In this document: positions 16,217 to 25,459 of the stretch, one piece after another
How positions within the stretch are numbered: position 1 is the first letter of the stretch
How the letters are laid out: every line of letters starts with the position of its first letter
NCBI GenBank assembly: GCA_025055075.1
Contig: JANWYV010000034.1
Coordinates: forward strand, 60,780-124,779
DNA length: 64,000 nt
Direction: 5' to 3'
Origin: Blastocatellia bacterium
GTDB lineage: Bacteria; Acidobacteriota; Blastocatellia; HR10
Translations under genes and position numbers: made by a program
The notes under the pieces: model-generated
Database searches by the model: none
What the model saw: the letters and a program-made list of their open reading frames with translations, nothing else
What the model was told of the DNA's origin: nothing

Positions 16217-16894
16217 TCACCTCCAGAGGAAGAGCAGGATGAAGAGATATACCCACAGCCCATCCATGAAGTGCCAGTACAGGGCCGCCGCGCCCACCAA
16301 AGCGTCGTAATGCTTCAAGCGGTCGGGCGTCCCCATGAGGATCAAGCGCCGGCGCCAGCCACGCAGCGTGATGTATCCGAGCCCAAGAATCCCCCCAAGG
16401 ATGTGGACGCCGTGCGCGGCCGTCAGCAGATAGAAGAACGAGCTGTGCGGGTTCGTATCCAGATAAATGCCTCGTGCAGCCAGTTGCCGCCACGCGCCAT
16501 ATTGGCCCGCCAGAAAGAGCAGGCCCAGCGCCACCGTCATCGAGAGCCACCACAGGGCCTCTCGAATCGCTTCGCGTCGTAAGAAAGCGCGCGAACGATG
16601 CAACGTCGCACTGCTCATCAGGAGCAGGAGCGTATTCGCCCACAGAATCGCCGGCGGATCGAGCGGTTGCCAATCTCCGCCAAGCCCTTGTCGCACGAGG
16701 TACGCGCTCGTGAACCCGAGAAACAGCATGCCGATCGAAGCAAGCGCGAAGAGCATCGCCAGGCGATAACTCCCCTCGGGCAAGCTCGGAGGACGCTCTC
16801 TACCTCCTCGTCCGCTATCGTCCGGGCGACCCGGAGGTCGCGAGCCGACAGCGATCGTCTCGATGTCCTTGAGCGAGCTGATGGGTTTCGCCAT
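16217..16894 (-). CDS. ctaE: Cytochrome c oxidase subunit III-like protein (first copy)
   Basis: 225-residue COX3-family membrane protein with the C-terminal signature AALYWHFMDGLWVYLFILLFL and AAHGVHILGGILGLGYI. The first helix reads ASIGMLFLGFTSAYLV and lacks the acidic residue found in most subunit III proteins. The N-terminal 40 residues are polar and extra. It follows subunit I by 5 bases and overlaps the next subunit III gene. The two III copies differ strongly, so they are old paralogues rather than a recent duplication. Confidence 0.88.
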   Translation of the reverse strand: MAKPISSLKDIETIAVGSRPPGRPDDSGRGGRERPPSLPEGSYRLAMLFALASIGMLFLGFTSAYLVRQGLGGDWQPLDPPAILWANTLLLLMSSATLHRSRAFLRREAIREALWWLSMTVALGLLFLAGQYGAWRQLAARGIYLDTNPHSSFFYLLTAAHGVHILGGILGLGYITLRGWRRRLILMGTPDRLKHYDALVGAAALYWHFMDGLWVYLFILLFLWR

Positions 16895-16899
16895 CGCGT

Positions 16900-18663
16900 C
16901 TATGCCTTAGTGGGCGCTGGAGGAGCTGTCTGCAGGATGTAGTCCTCAGCCGCTCCCGGCACACTGTATTCATACGGGCCATGATGGACGACCGGCGTCT
17001 GCGGTCCGAAGTTGTCATGCGGCGGCGGGGAAGGGATCGTCCATTCGAGCGTCGTCGCTCGCCAAGGGTTCACTTCAGCCTTCTTGCCCTTCCAGATGGA
17101 CCAGAAGAAGTTGAAGAAGAAGAGCAGCTGCGCGCCCGCCGTGATCAAGGCCGCGATCGTGATGAAGACGTGAAGGGGTTGCAAAGGCGCAAGGAAATCA
17201 AAGCCCGCCGTCTCCGCATATCGGCGCGGATGTCCGGCAATCCCCATGACGTGCATGGGGATGAAGATGGCGTAGATGCCGATGAAGGTGAGCCAGAAGT
17301 GCAATTTCCCCAGCGTCTCGTTCATCATGCGCCCGAACATCTTCGGGAACCAATAGTAGGTTCCCGCGAAGATGCCGAAGATCGCCGCAACGCCCATGAT
17401 AAGGTGGAAGTGGGCAACGACGAAGTACGTGTCATGCATCGGGATGTCGAGAGACGTCTGCCCCAAGATGATGCCCGAGAGGCCTCCGGTGACGAAGATC
17501 GAGACGAAGCCCAGAGCGAAGAGCATGGGGACGGTGAAACGAATTTGCGCTTTGTAGAGCGTCGCCAACCAGTTGAAGGTCTTGATGGCCGAGGGCACCC
17601 CGATCGAGAGCGTCAGAAGCGAAAAGGCGATCGCCGAATACGGGCTCATCCCACTCACGAACATGTGATGACCCCAGACCAGAAAGCCGAGCAGGCCGAT
17701 GGCGAAGATCGCCGCGACCATCGCGCGGTAGCCGAAGATTGGTTTGCGCGCAAAGGTCGAGAGGACATGCGACGTGATCCCCATGCCCGGAAGGATAGCG
17801 ATGTAAACCTCGGGATGGCCGAAGAACCAAAAGAGATGCTGCCACAGCAACGGCGAGCCGCCTTTGTGCGGGAGGATCTTGTCGCTGACGATGAGTCCAC
17901 CGGGGACGAAGAAACTCGTTCCCCCCACGCGGTCCAGAAGCAGCAGGATGCCGCCAGCCAGCAATACGGGAAAGGCCAAAAGGGCGAGCACGGCCGTCGT
18001 GAACCACGCCCAAACGGTCAAAGGAAGGCGCGTCATTGACATGCCCTTTGTGCGAAGATTGAGGGTCGTCGTGATGAAGTTCAGGGCGCCTAGCAGAGAG
18101 GCGATGCAGAAGAGGGCGATGCTGAGAATCCACAAGTTTTGTCCCATGCCGAGTCCGGGGCCGGCGATTTCCCCCACAGCGCTCAAGGGAGCATACGCCG
18201 TCCATCCAGAGATCGGCGCCCCGCCCGAGACGAAGAACGCCGCCATGAGCACGAGGAATCCGGCCAATGTCACCCAAAACGAGAGCATATTCAAAACGGG
18301 GAACGCCATGTCATGCGCCCCGACCTGAATCGGCAAGAAGTAATTCCCGAATCCTCCAAGCGGGGCCGTCGTCAGCACGAAGAAGATCATGATCGTCCCG
18401 TGCATGGTCACGAGCGAGAGATAGAACTCGGGACTGATCGTCCCTCCCGCCATCGCATTCGGGAAGAGCTTCGCCAGAAGCGGCCATCGCTCCGTCGGCC
18501 ACGCCAATCGCAGGCGCATGTAGAGCGACAGAACGATCCCAATCGCGACGGCCACCATGGCCAGGAAGAGGTACTGCAGCCCGATCACCTTGTGATCGGT
18601 GCTGAAGATGTAGCGTCGGATGAAACTCTTCGGCGCCGCATGTGTAGCAACGGCCTGCGTCAT
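16900..18663 (-). CDS. ctaD: Cytochrome c oxidase subunit I (A1-type heme-copper oxidase)
   Basis: 587-residue catalytic subunit of about 12 helices. All metal ligands are seen: His in TMHGT (heme a), GHPEVY (CuB His with its cross-linked Tyr), GHHMF (CuB His pair) and the HFH of VVAHFHLIMG (hemes a3 and a). HPEVY carries the Glu of the D channel and an Asp is present in AHDMAFP, so this is an A1-type oxidase with both proton paths likely. The ATG at 18663 overlaps the stop of a 33-codon ORF that fills the gap to subunit II, and has GAGGAGGGAGGG upstream. Works with subunit II as terminal oxidase of the respiratory chain. Confidence 0.96.
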   Translation of the reverse strand: MTQAVATHAAPKSFIRRYIFSTDHKVIGLQYLFLAMVAVAIGIVLSLYMRLRLAWPTERWPLLAKLFPNAMAGGTISPEFYLSLVTMHGTIMIFFVLTTAPLGGFGNYFLPIQVGAHDMAFPVLNMLSFWVTLAGFLVLMAAFFVSGGAPISGWTAYAPLSAVGEIAGPGLGMGQNLWILSIALFCIASLLGALNFITTTLNLRTKGMSMTRLPLTVWAWFTTAVLALLAFPVLLAGGILLLLDRVGGTSFFVPGGLIVSDKILPHKGGSPLLWQHLFWFFGHPEVYIAILPGMGITSHVLSTFARKPIFGYRAMVAAIFAIGLLGFLVWGHHMFVSGMSPYSAIAFSLLTLSIGVPSAIKTFNWLATLYKAQIRFTVPMLFALGFVSIFVTGGLSGIILGQTSLDIPMHDTYFVVAHFHLIMGVAAIFGIFAGTYYWFPKMFGRMMNETLGKLHFWLTFIGIYAIFIPMHVMGIAGHPRRYAETAGFDFLAPLQPLHVFITIAALITAGAQLLFFFNFFWSIWKGKKAEVNPWRATTLEWTIPSPPPHDNFGPQTPVVHHGPYEYSVPGAAEDYILQTAPPAPTKA

Positions 18664-18761
18664 CGCCCTCCCTCCTCAGGGTTTTCAAATTTCCCTTTGC
18701 GCCATACGCCGACAGGCGCGATGATGGCATGCCCCTCCGGCCGTCCTGCCGCCTGGTCCAT
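18660..18761 (-). CDS. 33-codon ORF between oxidase subunits II and I
   Basis: A soluble-looking 33-residue ORF (begins MDQAAGRPEGHAI, contains GVWRKGKFENP) that starts 3 bases after the subunit II stop codon and ends with a TGA overlapping the subunit I start (ATGA). It has no Shine-Dalgarno site of its own and would depend on coupling to subunit II. The exact fit of both ends favours a real gene, but at this length chance is possible, and the subunit I Shine-Dalgarno lies inside it. Function unknown; a small oxidase-associated peptide is a guess. Confidence 0.45.
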   Translation of the reverse strand: MDQAAGRPEGHAIIAPVGVWRKGKFENPEEGGR

Positions 18762-18764
18762 GGG

Positions 18765-19574
18765 TCATAGATTCGTTCGCTGCTGCAGCCATTTCTGGAA
18801 TTCCGGTTCGGGAAGGACCAAGAGAAAACCCCGCATCCGATGATGGGTGAGTCCACACAGCTCCGCGCACGCGATCTCGAACTGTCCCGTCTTCACCGCC
18901 TTGAAGTGAATGTTAATAGCCAATCCGGGAACAGCGTCTTGCTTCATCCGCAAAGGAGGAACCCAAAAGCTGTGAATCACGTCCTTCGAGCGCAAGATGA
19001 CATGGATGTCCCGATTGACGGGGATGGCCATCTGATTCACCGTCACGATATCGTCCTGAGCCGCGGGATCCGTGAAGTCTAAGCCCACGGGATTATCCAC
19101 ATCATTGATCAACTCCGTTCGCGTCCGACCGAATTTTCCATCTGGGCCCGGGTATCGGATATTCCACACGAACTGCTGCGCCGTGACCTCGACCTGGAGC
19201 GCGCCCGGGGGTGGGGCGTTCAGATGCAATTGAGCCCACACGCGCTGTCCCAGAATAGCTAGGGTGATGAACACAGCGGCCGTGATCGTCGTCCAAAGGA
19301 CTTCGAGCCGTGGGCTCTCGTGCCAATAGCTCGCCCGTTGCTCCCCCCGCCGCCGATACCGAACGATGAAGAAAGCGAGCGCCGCTTGAGCCAAGACGAA
19401 CGCGATCCCAATGATCGTGAGCGTGAGCATGAACTGCCGATCAATGCTCGGGCCATGTTCGGAGATCGCTTCGGGAAACCACCAAAAGCGTCCGACGAAC
19501 AGGATGACCGTACCCAGGGTGATCAATCCGATGACTAACGCTAAGGCAAGTCCCATTGCTTGACCTCGCTGCAC
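18765..19574 (-). CDS. ctaC: Cytochrome c oxidase subunit II
   Basis: 269-residue subunit II with two or three N-terminal hydrophobic helices and a C-terminal CuA domain. The CuA site is complete: His in VIHSFWVP and CAELCGLTHHRM (two Cys, Glu carbonyl, His, Met). The protein ends 20 residues after this, so there is no fused cytochrome c domain and electrons must come from a separate donor, possibly the octaheme cytochrome or the cupredoxin-like lipoprotein. GTG 19574 is chosen because AGGAG lies 7-8 bases upstream; ATG 19556 is an alternative. It is the first gene of the oxidase operon. Confidence 0.94.
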   Translation of the reverse strand: MQRGQAMGLALALVIGLITLGTVILFVGRFWWFPEAISEHGPSIDRQFMLTLTIIGIAFVLAQAALAFFIVRYRRRGEQRASYWHESPRLEVLWTTITAAVFITLAILGQRVWAQLHLNAPPPGALQVEVTAQQFVWNIRYPGPDGKFGRTRTELINDVDNPVGLDFTDPAAQDDIVTVNQMAIPVNRDIHVILRSKDVIHSFWVPPLRMKQDAVPGLAINIHFKAVKTGQFEIACAELCGLTHHRMRGFLLVLPEPEFQKWLQQRTNL

Positions 19575-19599
19575 CGACTCTCTCCTGCGGAAGGCTCCC

Positions 19600-19629
19600 T
19601 ATATAGCACGGTTCGTATCATCGTGTCAA
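19600..19629 (-). promoter_or_regulatory. Promoter of the cytochrome oxidase operon
   Basis: On the - strand, a perfect TTGACA (19629-19624) and TATATA (19605-19600) with an 18-base spacer, about 25 bases before the subunit II start codon. Confidence 0.65.
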
Positions 19630-19731
19630 CGGGGGACTGGGCAAAGTGCGTGGCCCTTCAGCCCCACGGTGTGTTACACTGGGAACACCGCGGACGCGGC
19701 CGACGTAAGGACCGTTGAGGAGGTCGGGCAT

Positions 19732-20679
19732 ATGGAGAATATCGAAGCGTTGAAGCGCGCCCTCTCGCGGAAGGCGCGCGAGTTGGATGAGCGCTATCGC
19801 CTTCGGGAGAAGCTCGCGGATGCGGTGGACGCTGTGACCTCAACCGCACACAAGGGCGCGGACCTTTTGGCCGATGGGCTTGAGGCCGCTCGTCAACGGA
19901 TCGAGAACTCGGAAGTCAGCGCACGCGTTCGCGAGGACGTGGAGCGAACGGTGGAGCAGATCCGAGAGGGGGCCGAATCCGCGGCGCAAACGGCGCGCGA
20001 GAAAGTAGGAAACTTCGCTCGCCGGATCGAAGCCGAGTATCGCCGCGCGGAGACAGTCGCCCGCGCCTTCGACCATGCGACCCGTGCGGAGGAGCGTTTG
20101 CGCTCCGGATGGGAGCGCGTGCGCGCGTGGATCGCCCAGAATCCGGGGAAGACGGCAGCCCTTACGTTCTCTTTCGTCGCGGGCGTGCGAGCCGGAAGCG
20201 CGTTCCCCAATTTGGGCGCCGCACTGCTCGGCGTCGGCGGGGCGAATCATTGGTTCTTCCACAGCGCGCTCGCTCCCTATGGATTGCGTCGGCTCACGGA
20301 AATGTACATGGCGTACCTGCGGAAGCAAGAGCGCCTTTTGGCCGAAGGCCGGCTGACGGAGGCCGAGCGAGCGCGGCTTGAGTTTCAAGAGGCGATCACG
20401 CGATACGTGGGAGCGCCGTTGCTTGGCGTCTTCAGCATCACGCTGGGGGGGACGCTCATCGCCGAGAGCTTCTCCCCGACGCGGCTCGCGGGAGCGCCCA
20501 TTGAGCTGATCCTCGGGGGCAATCCGGTCCTGAATAGCCTCTGGCTATTCTCCAATGGGCTCATCTGTCTCCACAATGGGGTGCGCTTCTTCTTGATCGC
20601 CTTCGCGGAGGCTGAGGACGTCGAGCGGATCGTTCGAGAAATCCGCGGCATGCTTCCCGCGTCGGAAGGACGTGCCTGA
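19732..20679 (+). CDS. Coiled-coil membrane protein of unknown function
   Basis: 315-residue protein I do not recognise as a named family. The first ~130 residues are highly charged and helical with an Ala/Glu/Arg-rich pattern like LEA or DUF883 (ElaB-like) proteins. A conserved-looking NPGKTAALTFSFVAGVRAG helix, then hydrophobic segments near residues 160-180, 225-245 and 270-295, suggest membrane insertion. ATG 19732 is chosen because GAGGAGGTC lies about 8 bases upstream; in-frame codons before it overlap the upstream region and lack such a site. Divergent from the oxidase operon and convergent with the MetE-like gene. Confidence 0.75.
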   Translation: MENIEALKRALSRKARELDERYRLREKLADAVDAVTSTAHKGADLLADGLEAARQRIENSEVSARVREDVERTVEQIREGAESAAQTAREKVGNFARRIEAEYRRAETVARAFDHATRAEERLRSGWERVRAWIAQNPGKTAALTFSFVAGVRAGSAFPNLGAALLGVGGANHWFFHSALAPYGLRRLTEMYMAYLRKQERLLAEGRLTEAERARLEFQEAITRYVGAPLLGVFSITLGGTLIAESFSPTRLAGAPIELILGGNPVLNSLWLFSNGLICLHNGVRFFLIAFAEAEDVERIVREIRGMLPASEGRA

Positions 20680-20684
20680 TGGGT

Positions 20685-21686
20685 TCAAGCGAGGCTCGCG
20701 CGAACTCTCCTGACGGCCTCCACGATGACGCGCAGCTTCGCGATCGCTTCTTCCACCGTGCGCGTCTTCAGGCCGCAGTCGGGATCAATCCACAGCGCTT
20801 CGGCCGGCACCACCTCCAAGCCTTGTCGGATGCGCGCGACGACCGTCTCCACGTCCTCGATCACATGAGAGTGTACGTCCACGACGCCGAAGCTCAGGTC
20901 CTTCGTGAACGGAGAGCGCTTGAAATGCTCCAGCAGGTCGAGGTTGCTGTTGGACATCTCCAAGTCGAAGTTGTCCACCGGCAGCGCGAGCATCTGCGGA
21001 TAGATCTTCTCGAAGGCGCCGTAGCAGGCATGGCTGATGAAATACGCCGGGAGCCCTTCGGTCACCACTTGCAGCGCTTCGCGCGCGAGCGGCAGCTCTT
21101 GAGGACGGACCGAGAGCGCGGGCTCATCAATCTGAATGATCCGCGCGCCCGCTTCGATCAAAGCCTCGACCTCTTTCCGAATCTCGCGCGCGAGGGCCAG
21201 GCAAGTCGCTCGGCGATCGGGATAATATTCGTTGAAGGACCAGTCCATGACCGTGTAGGGACCGGTGAGCATGCCCTTGACCGGTCGTGAGGTCAAACTT
21301 TGGGCAAAGCGCCACCACGAGACGGTGATCGGCCGCTCCCATCTCACTTCGGAGACGATGATCGGCTTTCGATAGTACCGATTCCCATAGGAGCGAACGA
21401 GGCCGCCGATCTCAAAGCCGCGCATATTCTCGGCGAAATAGGTGACCATGTCCCCGCGATACTGTTCGCCGTCCACGAGGACATCAATGCCCAATTCCTC
21501 TTGCGTGCGGATCCAGAATTCGGTCGCACGGCGTTCTAACGCCTCCAAGTCCGCGCGCGAGATAAGGCCTCGCGCCCATCGAGTGCGAGCCTGTTGCAAC
21601 TCATCGGGTTTCGGGAAACTGCCGACGGACGTCGTCGGAAGAAGCGGAAGGTCCAACCCCAAACTGCGGAGTTTCTCTCTGCTCAT
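20685..21686 (-). CDS. MetE-core methionine synthase, zinc-binding copy
   Basis: 333-residue protein equivalent to the C-terminal catalytic barrel of cobalamin-independent methionine synthase. The zinc ligands are present: H219 and C221 (SHACYG), E243 (FDLEMSN) and C304 (DPDCGLKTR), along with IIQIDEPA (Asp188) and the N-terminal TTSVGSFPKP. It lacks the N-terminal folate-domain half of full MetE. Single-barrel core-MetE proteins are known to transfer methyl groups from corrinoid or other donors rather than methyl-tetrahydrofolate, so the donor here is uncertain. The preceding gene, which overlaps its start by 4 bases, is a paralogue without zinc ligands, so the two may form a split enzyme. 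Confidence 0.88.
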   Translation of the reverse strand: MSREKLRSLGLDLPLLPTTSVGSFPKPDELQQARTRWARGLISRADLEALERRATEFWIRTQEELGIDVLVDGEQYRGDMVTYFAENMRGFEIGGLVRSYGNRYYRKPIIVSEVRWERPITVSWWRFAQSLTSRPVKGMLTGPYTVMDWSFNEYYPDRRATCLALAREIRKEVEALIEAGARIIQIDEPALSVRPQELPLAREALQVVTEGLPAYFISHACYGAFEKIYPQMLALPVDNFDLEMSNSNLDLLEHFKRSPFTKDLSFGVVDVHSHVIEDVETVVARIRQGLEVVPAEALWIDPDCGLKTRTVEEAIAKLRVIVEAVRRVRASLA

Positions 21687-22663
21687 TGTTTGAACCTCAG
21701 GCCGATTCTGACCAAATGCTGAAGCTTCCGGAACGCGCGGTCGCGCGGCAGGAACTCAAGTCCCGTCGAAGGATTCAGATACGCCACGTCGCTACGAATG
21801 GCCGGCAGCAACCGCTCCAGCGCTGTCGCGACCTCGGCCTCCGATTCTAACTTCGTGTTGCGTCCATCGATGAGGCCGAGACCGAGCGCTTTGACCGATC
21901 CCTCCACGGCGATCCGATCCACGAGCTGTGGACTGTAGGTGAAATCCAATCCGAGGACATCCACGGGAAGCTCTTGAAGCCGTTCGTAGATGGGCGAGAC
22001 GTCGCCGAAGGAGATGTAGAGAGCCAGACGCGCTGCTCCCTTCACTTGAGCGAGCGCACGAATCCCCGCGGCGAAGAGGTCGAAGACGGCATCCTCGAGC
22101 ACGATCGCCGGTTCATCCACCTGGATGAGATCGGCGCCCGCGGCCGCTAAATCCGCGACCTCCTCGGCCAAAGCCATCGCGTAATCCTCGACACGCCGCT
22201 CCAGGTCGCGATATTCCTTCCACTCGACCAGGGAGAAAACAGCCAGCGTGTATGGTCCCGTCAACACGGGTTTCACCGGCCGCGAAGAGACCGAACAGGC
22301 GTATCGGTATTCCTCGACGAGAATCGGGCACTCTCGAATGAGGCGATCCACGAGGACTGGTTGGCGGAAATAGAAGTTCGTGTCGAAGTAGCGCAGGAGG
22401 CCGTTGATCTTCGTCCCTCTGAGCTTCCCCGCGATATGCGAGATCGGATCATACCAGCGGATCTGGCCGTCGGTCACCAGATCGAGTCCTGCTTCAATCT
22501 GTTCGGCGATGGCACGACGGACCATCTCGTCCTCAGCGCGACGAATATCGGCCTCGGTCGCCTCTTGACGATCGAAGCGGGCCAATGTTTGGCGAAGGAT
22601 TTGCAGTTCAGGGACATCGCCGATGCGCGGATAGCTGCCGGTGTTGGTCAGAGTCAGATTCAT
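21683..22663 (-). CDS. MetE-core paralogue lacking zinc ligands
   Basis: 326-residue TIM-barrel protein of the same family as its downstream neighbour ([10 protein letters not shown] start, [15 protein letters not shown] and [10 protein letters not shown]). Aligning the two by eye, the four zinc ligands are all replaced: His by Phe219, Cys by Asp221, Glu lost in the FTYSP segment, and the last Cys by Thr300 (NPSTGLEF). It therefore cannot activate homocysteine alone and may act as a structural or methyl-donor-binding partner, like the metal-free N-terminal barrel of full MetE. Overlaps both neighbours by 4 bases (ATGA): proS upstream and the zinc-binding copy downstream. Confidence 0.85.
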   Translation of the reverse strand: MNLTLTNTGSYPRIGDVPELQILRQTLARFDRQEATEADIRRAEDEMVRRAIAEQIEAGLDLVTDGQIRWYDPISHIAGKLRGTKINGLLRYFDTNFYFRQPVLVDRLIRECPILVEEYRYACSVSSRPVKPVLTGPYTLAVFSLVEWKEYRDLERRVEDYAMALAEEVADLAAAGADLIQVDEPAIVLEDAVFDLFAAGIRALAQVKGAARLALYISFGDVSPIYERLQELPVDVLGLDFTYSPQLVDRIAVEGSVKALGLGLIDGRNTKLESEAEVATALERLLPAIRSDVAYLNPSTGLEFLPRDRAFRKLQHLVRIGLRFKQ

Positions 22664-24390
22664 CGAGCGAGCACCTCACGAGTTTCTTCTTCGATGATTT
22701 GGCGAATGCGCGAGACAGCGGCTTCCAACGCTACATCCTCGACAGCTCGGGTCCGACGTCGCAGAATCTCTACCTGACCGCGGGCGAGCTTCTGCGGACC
22801 GATGGTCACGCGAAGAGGAATGCCGATGAGGTCCGCGTCCTTGAATTTCACCCCGGCGCGCTCATCGCGATCATCGTACAAGACCTCGATATTCGCCGCC
22901 AACAAGTCAGCATAGAGCCGCTCAGCAGCTGCGCGCTGCGCCTCGTCGGTCATGTTCACGGGAACGAGGATGACCTGAAATGGCGCGATCGTGATCGGCC
23001 AGATGATGCCATCTTCGTCGTGGTAGAGTTCGACGGCGGCAGCCATGACGCGTGCGACGCCGATGCCATAGCTTCCCATGACAAGCGGCACGGCTTTCCC
23101 CTCCTGATTGAGGACATAAGCGCCCATGGACTCGCTGTAGCGCGTGCCGAGCTTGAAGATGTGGCCGATCTCCAATCCCTTCCGAAGAGTCAATGTCCCA
23201 TCGCAACGCGGGCACCCCTCACCCATCTTCACCAGACGCAAGTCGGCCCACTTCGTCACGCGAATGTCGCGCTCCACATCCACACCTCGCAGGTGGAAAT
23301 CATCGCGATTCGCGCCGGTGACCATGTTGCGACGTCCCCGCAGGGCGAAATCGGCGAGGATCGGGTAGGCCGTGACGCCGACAGCCCCAATGCTCCCGGG
23401 ATAGGCGCCGAGCGCAGCCTTGATCTCCTCCGGATGCGCCGGACGAATGTGCGTGGCGCCGGTCGCCTCGGCCAGCTTCGCTTCGTTCAACTCGTGATCG
23501 CCGCGCAACAGAAGGAGCGTGAATTGGTCGTCCAGGAAATAGGCGAGCGTCTTGATCTGCCGCTCGGCCGGAGCGCCGCCGGGGAAGTCCTCAAGATCTT
23601 TAATTGTGCGCACGCCCGGAGTTGGGAACATCTCCGGAGCGGGGAGCCCATCGGCATCGACGATCTCGGACACGCGAGAGGTCGCCTTCTCCGTGTTGGC
23701 CGCGTAACCGCATGCTTCGCACAGCGCGATGTGATCTTCACCGGCATCGGTGAGGACCATGAATTCAGCCGACTCCTGTCCTCCCATCGCGCCCGAGGAC
23801 GCCTGAACGACGAGATACTTGAGCCCACAGCGATTGAAGATACGACAGTACGCCTCGTACTGGTCTCGATAGGCGCGATCGAGTCCCTCCCAATCGAGGT
23901 CGAAGGTGTAGGCGTCTTTCATGATGAATTCGCGGACGCGCAGCACCCCTGAGCGCGGGCGCGGTTCATCGCGGAATTTCGTCTGAATCTGGTACCACAC
24001 CTGAGGCAATTGTTTGTAAGAGCGCAGCTCGTGGCGCGCGATCGCCGTGAAGACCTCCTCGTGCGTCATGCCCAGGCAGAGATCGCTGCCTCGCCGATCG
24101 CGCAGACGAAACATGTTCTCGCCCATGATCTCCCAGCGTCCCGATTCCTTCCACAACTCCGCCGGATGGAGAGCGGGCAAATGGAACTCTTGTCCGCCGA
24201 TGCGATTCATCTCCTCGCGGATGATCGCTATGATCTTCTGCATGACGCGCCAGGCCAGCGGCAGGAAGCTGTAGATGCCCGAGGCGAGCTGCCGAATCAT
24301 CCCAGCTCGCAGCAGCAGTTGATGGCTGATGACTTCGGCGTCCGCCGGAACCTCGCGTAAAGTCGGAATGAACACCTTCGACCACCGCAT
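22660..24390 (-). CDS. proS: Prolyl-tRNA synthetase, bacterial type
   Basis: 576-residue class II aminoacyl-tRNA synthetase that charges tRNA-Pro. Motif 2 ([25 protein letters not shown]) and motif 3 ([13 protein letters not shown]) are clear, and the long middle part (about residues 225-390) is the YbaK-like editing domain that deacylates Ala-tRNA-Pro, typical of the bacterial ProS. The anticodon-binding domain follows (ending in [12 protein letters not shown]). ATG 24390 gives the standard [13 protein letters not shown] start; an in-frame GTG seven codons earlier is less likely. Confidence 0.95.
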   Translation of the reverse strand: MRWSKVFIPTLREVPADAEVISHQLLLRAGMIRQLASGIYSFLPLAWRVMQKIIAIIREEMNRIGGQEFHLPALHPAELWKESGRWEIMGENMFRLRDRRGSDLCLGMTHEEVFTAIARHELRSYKQLPQVWYQIQTKFRDEPRPRSGVLRVREFIMKDAYTFDLDWEGLDRAYRDQYEAYCRIFNRCGLKYLVVQASSGAMGGQESAEFMVLTDAGEDHIALCEACGYAANTEKATSRVSEIVDADGLPAPEMFPTPGVRTIKDLEDFPGGAPAERQIKTLAYFLDDQFTLLLLRGDHELNEAKLAEATGATHIRPAHPEEIKAALGAYPGSIGAVGVTAYPILADFALRGRRNMVTGANRDDFHLRGVDVERDIRVTKWADLRLVKMGEGCPRCDGTLTLRKGLEIGHIFKLGTRYSESMGAYVLNQEGKAVPLVMGSYGIGVARVMAAAVELYHDEDGIIWPITIAPFQVILVPVNMTDEAQRAAAERLYADLLAANIEVLYDDRDERAGVKFKDADLIGIPLRVTIGPQKLARGQVEILRRRTRAVEDVALEAAVSRIRQIIEEETREVLAR

Positions 24391-24463
24391 AGCCCCCCCT
24401 TCGCCTTCCACGGCGAGTCAGGATATTTTACGCGAGCTGCCGCGATTTGCCTAGGGCCGAGCG

Positions 24464-25453
24464 TCACGCTTCGGCGAGGAAGAGGGCTTCCAGAGCCAAC
24501 TGCCGATTGAGCGTACGCCAAAGGTCGCGTCGTAAAGCAGCGAGTTTCTCCATGAAGTGCACGATGCGCGACGGAGACCACCAAGCGGCGAGCGATCGCA
24601 AATGCGCAGCGGTATCCGCGTTCACCACATCGCCGGCCCCGAGCTGTAGGTGCAGCATATCGGCGAGCACCCGCTCGAGGACCTCCAGTCGGCGCTCGAA
24701 TTCCTCTCGATCCAAGCGCCGTCCCCAATACTCTGCCGCCCGCACGAGCCGCACCTGATCGCCCGTCCCTAATACGGCCAACAGTTCCAAGACCTCACGG
24801 CGCATCTCCTGATAGACCGAGAGATCAATCGAGAGCGCCTTCCCGATTCGACCTCCCGCTAATCGCGCCAAGAGGTGAATCTCCTCCTCAGGGCGCATGA
24901 ACCGCTCGCGAAGGAAGCGTTCGACTTCGGCCGTGCTCAATGGGGCGAAGTGATAGAGGTGACACCGCGAACGAATTGTTGGCAACAGGCGCGCCAATTG
25001 ACTGGTCAGAAGGATGAGGAGAGACTCGGCCGGAGGCTCTTCCAACGTCTTCAGCAAAGCATTGGCGGCCTGCTCGGTCATCGCCTCGGCCTCATCCACG
25101 ATGAAGACGCGCCAGCGCGCCTCAAACGGTTTTCGATAAGCCTGTTCGCAGAGCGAGCGGATTTGCTCGATGCGAAGGAACGCGGTCTCCGGACGTAAGA
25201 CGAGCACGTCCAGGTGTTCGCCGCGCTCGATCTTATGACAACTCGGGCAGGCATCACAACTGTCGGGAAGAGAACGATCGCCGTTGGAGGCATTCGGGCA
25301 ATTGATCGTCTTAGCCAACGCGAGGGCAAATTGCCGCTTGCCAACGCCCTCAGGCCCGGAGAAGATGAGCGAATGCCCGAGGCGTCCCTCACGCACAGCC
25401 ATTTGCAAGGCGCGCTTCACCTGTTCGTTCCCCACCAGATCGCGAAAGGCCAT
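24464..25453 (-). CDS. holB: DNA polymerase III delta prime subunit
   Basis: 329-residue AAA+ clamp-loader subunit. It has a P-loop (GPEGVGKRQ, near residue 34), a four-Cys zinc-binding module (Cys52, then DSCDACPSC region) and the IVDEAEAMTEQAANALLKTLEEPP and LPTIRSRCHL (SRC-type sensor) segments of the clamp-loader family. A complete Walker A is present, so it could bind ATP, though delta prime in enterobacteria does not. The gene directly follows tmk (6 bases), a neighbour arrangement seen in many bacteria. Confidence 0.92.
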   Translation of the reverse strand: MAFRDLVGNEQVKRALQMAVREGRLGHSLIFSGPEGVGKRQFALALAKTINCPNASNGDRSLPDSCDACPSCHKIERGEHLDVLVLRPETAFLRIEQIRSLCEQAYRKPFEARWRVFIVDEAEAMTEQAANALLKTLEEPPAESLLILLTSQLARLLPTIRSRCHLYHFAPLSTAEVERFLRERFMRPEEEIHLLARLAGGRIGKALSIDLSVYQEMRREVLELLAVLGTGDQVRLVRAAEYWGRRLDREEFERRLEVLERVLADMLHLQLGAGDVVNADTAAHLRSLAAWWSPSRIVHFMEKLAALRRDLWRTLNRQLALEALFLAEA

Positions 25454-25459
25454 GTCGGA

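Noticed and set aside
16212..16673. N-terminal extension of the second subunit III gene to 16673
   Set aside because: The extension overlaps the first subunit III gene in another frame and is Ala/Gly/Arg-rich. The Shine-Dalgarno site and family alignment fix the start at 16211.
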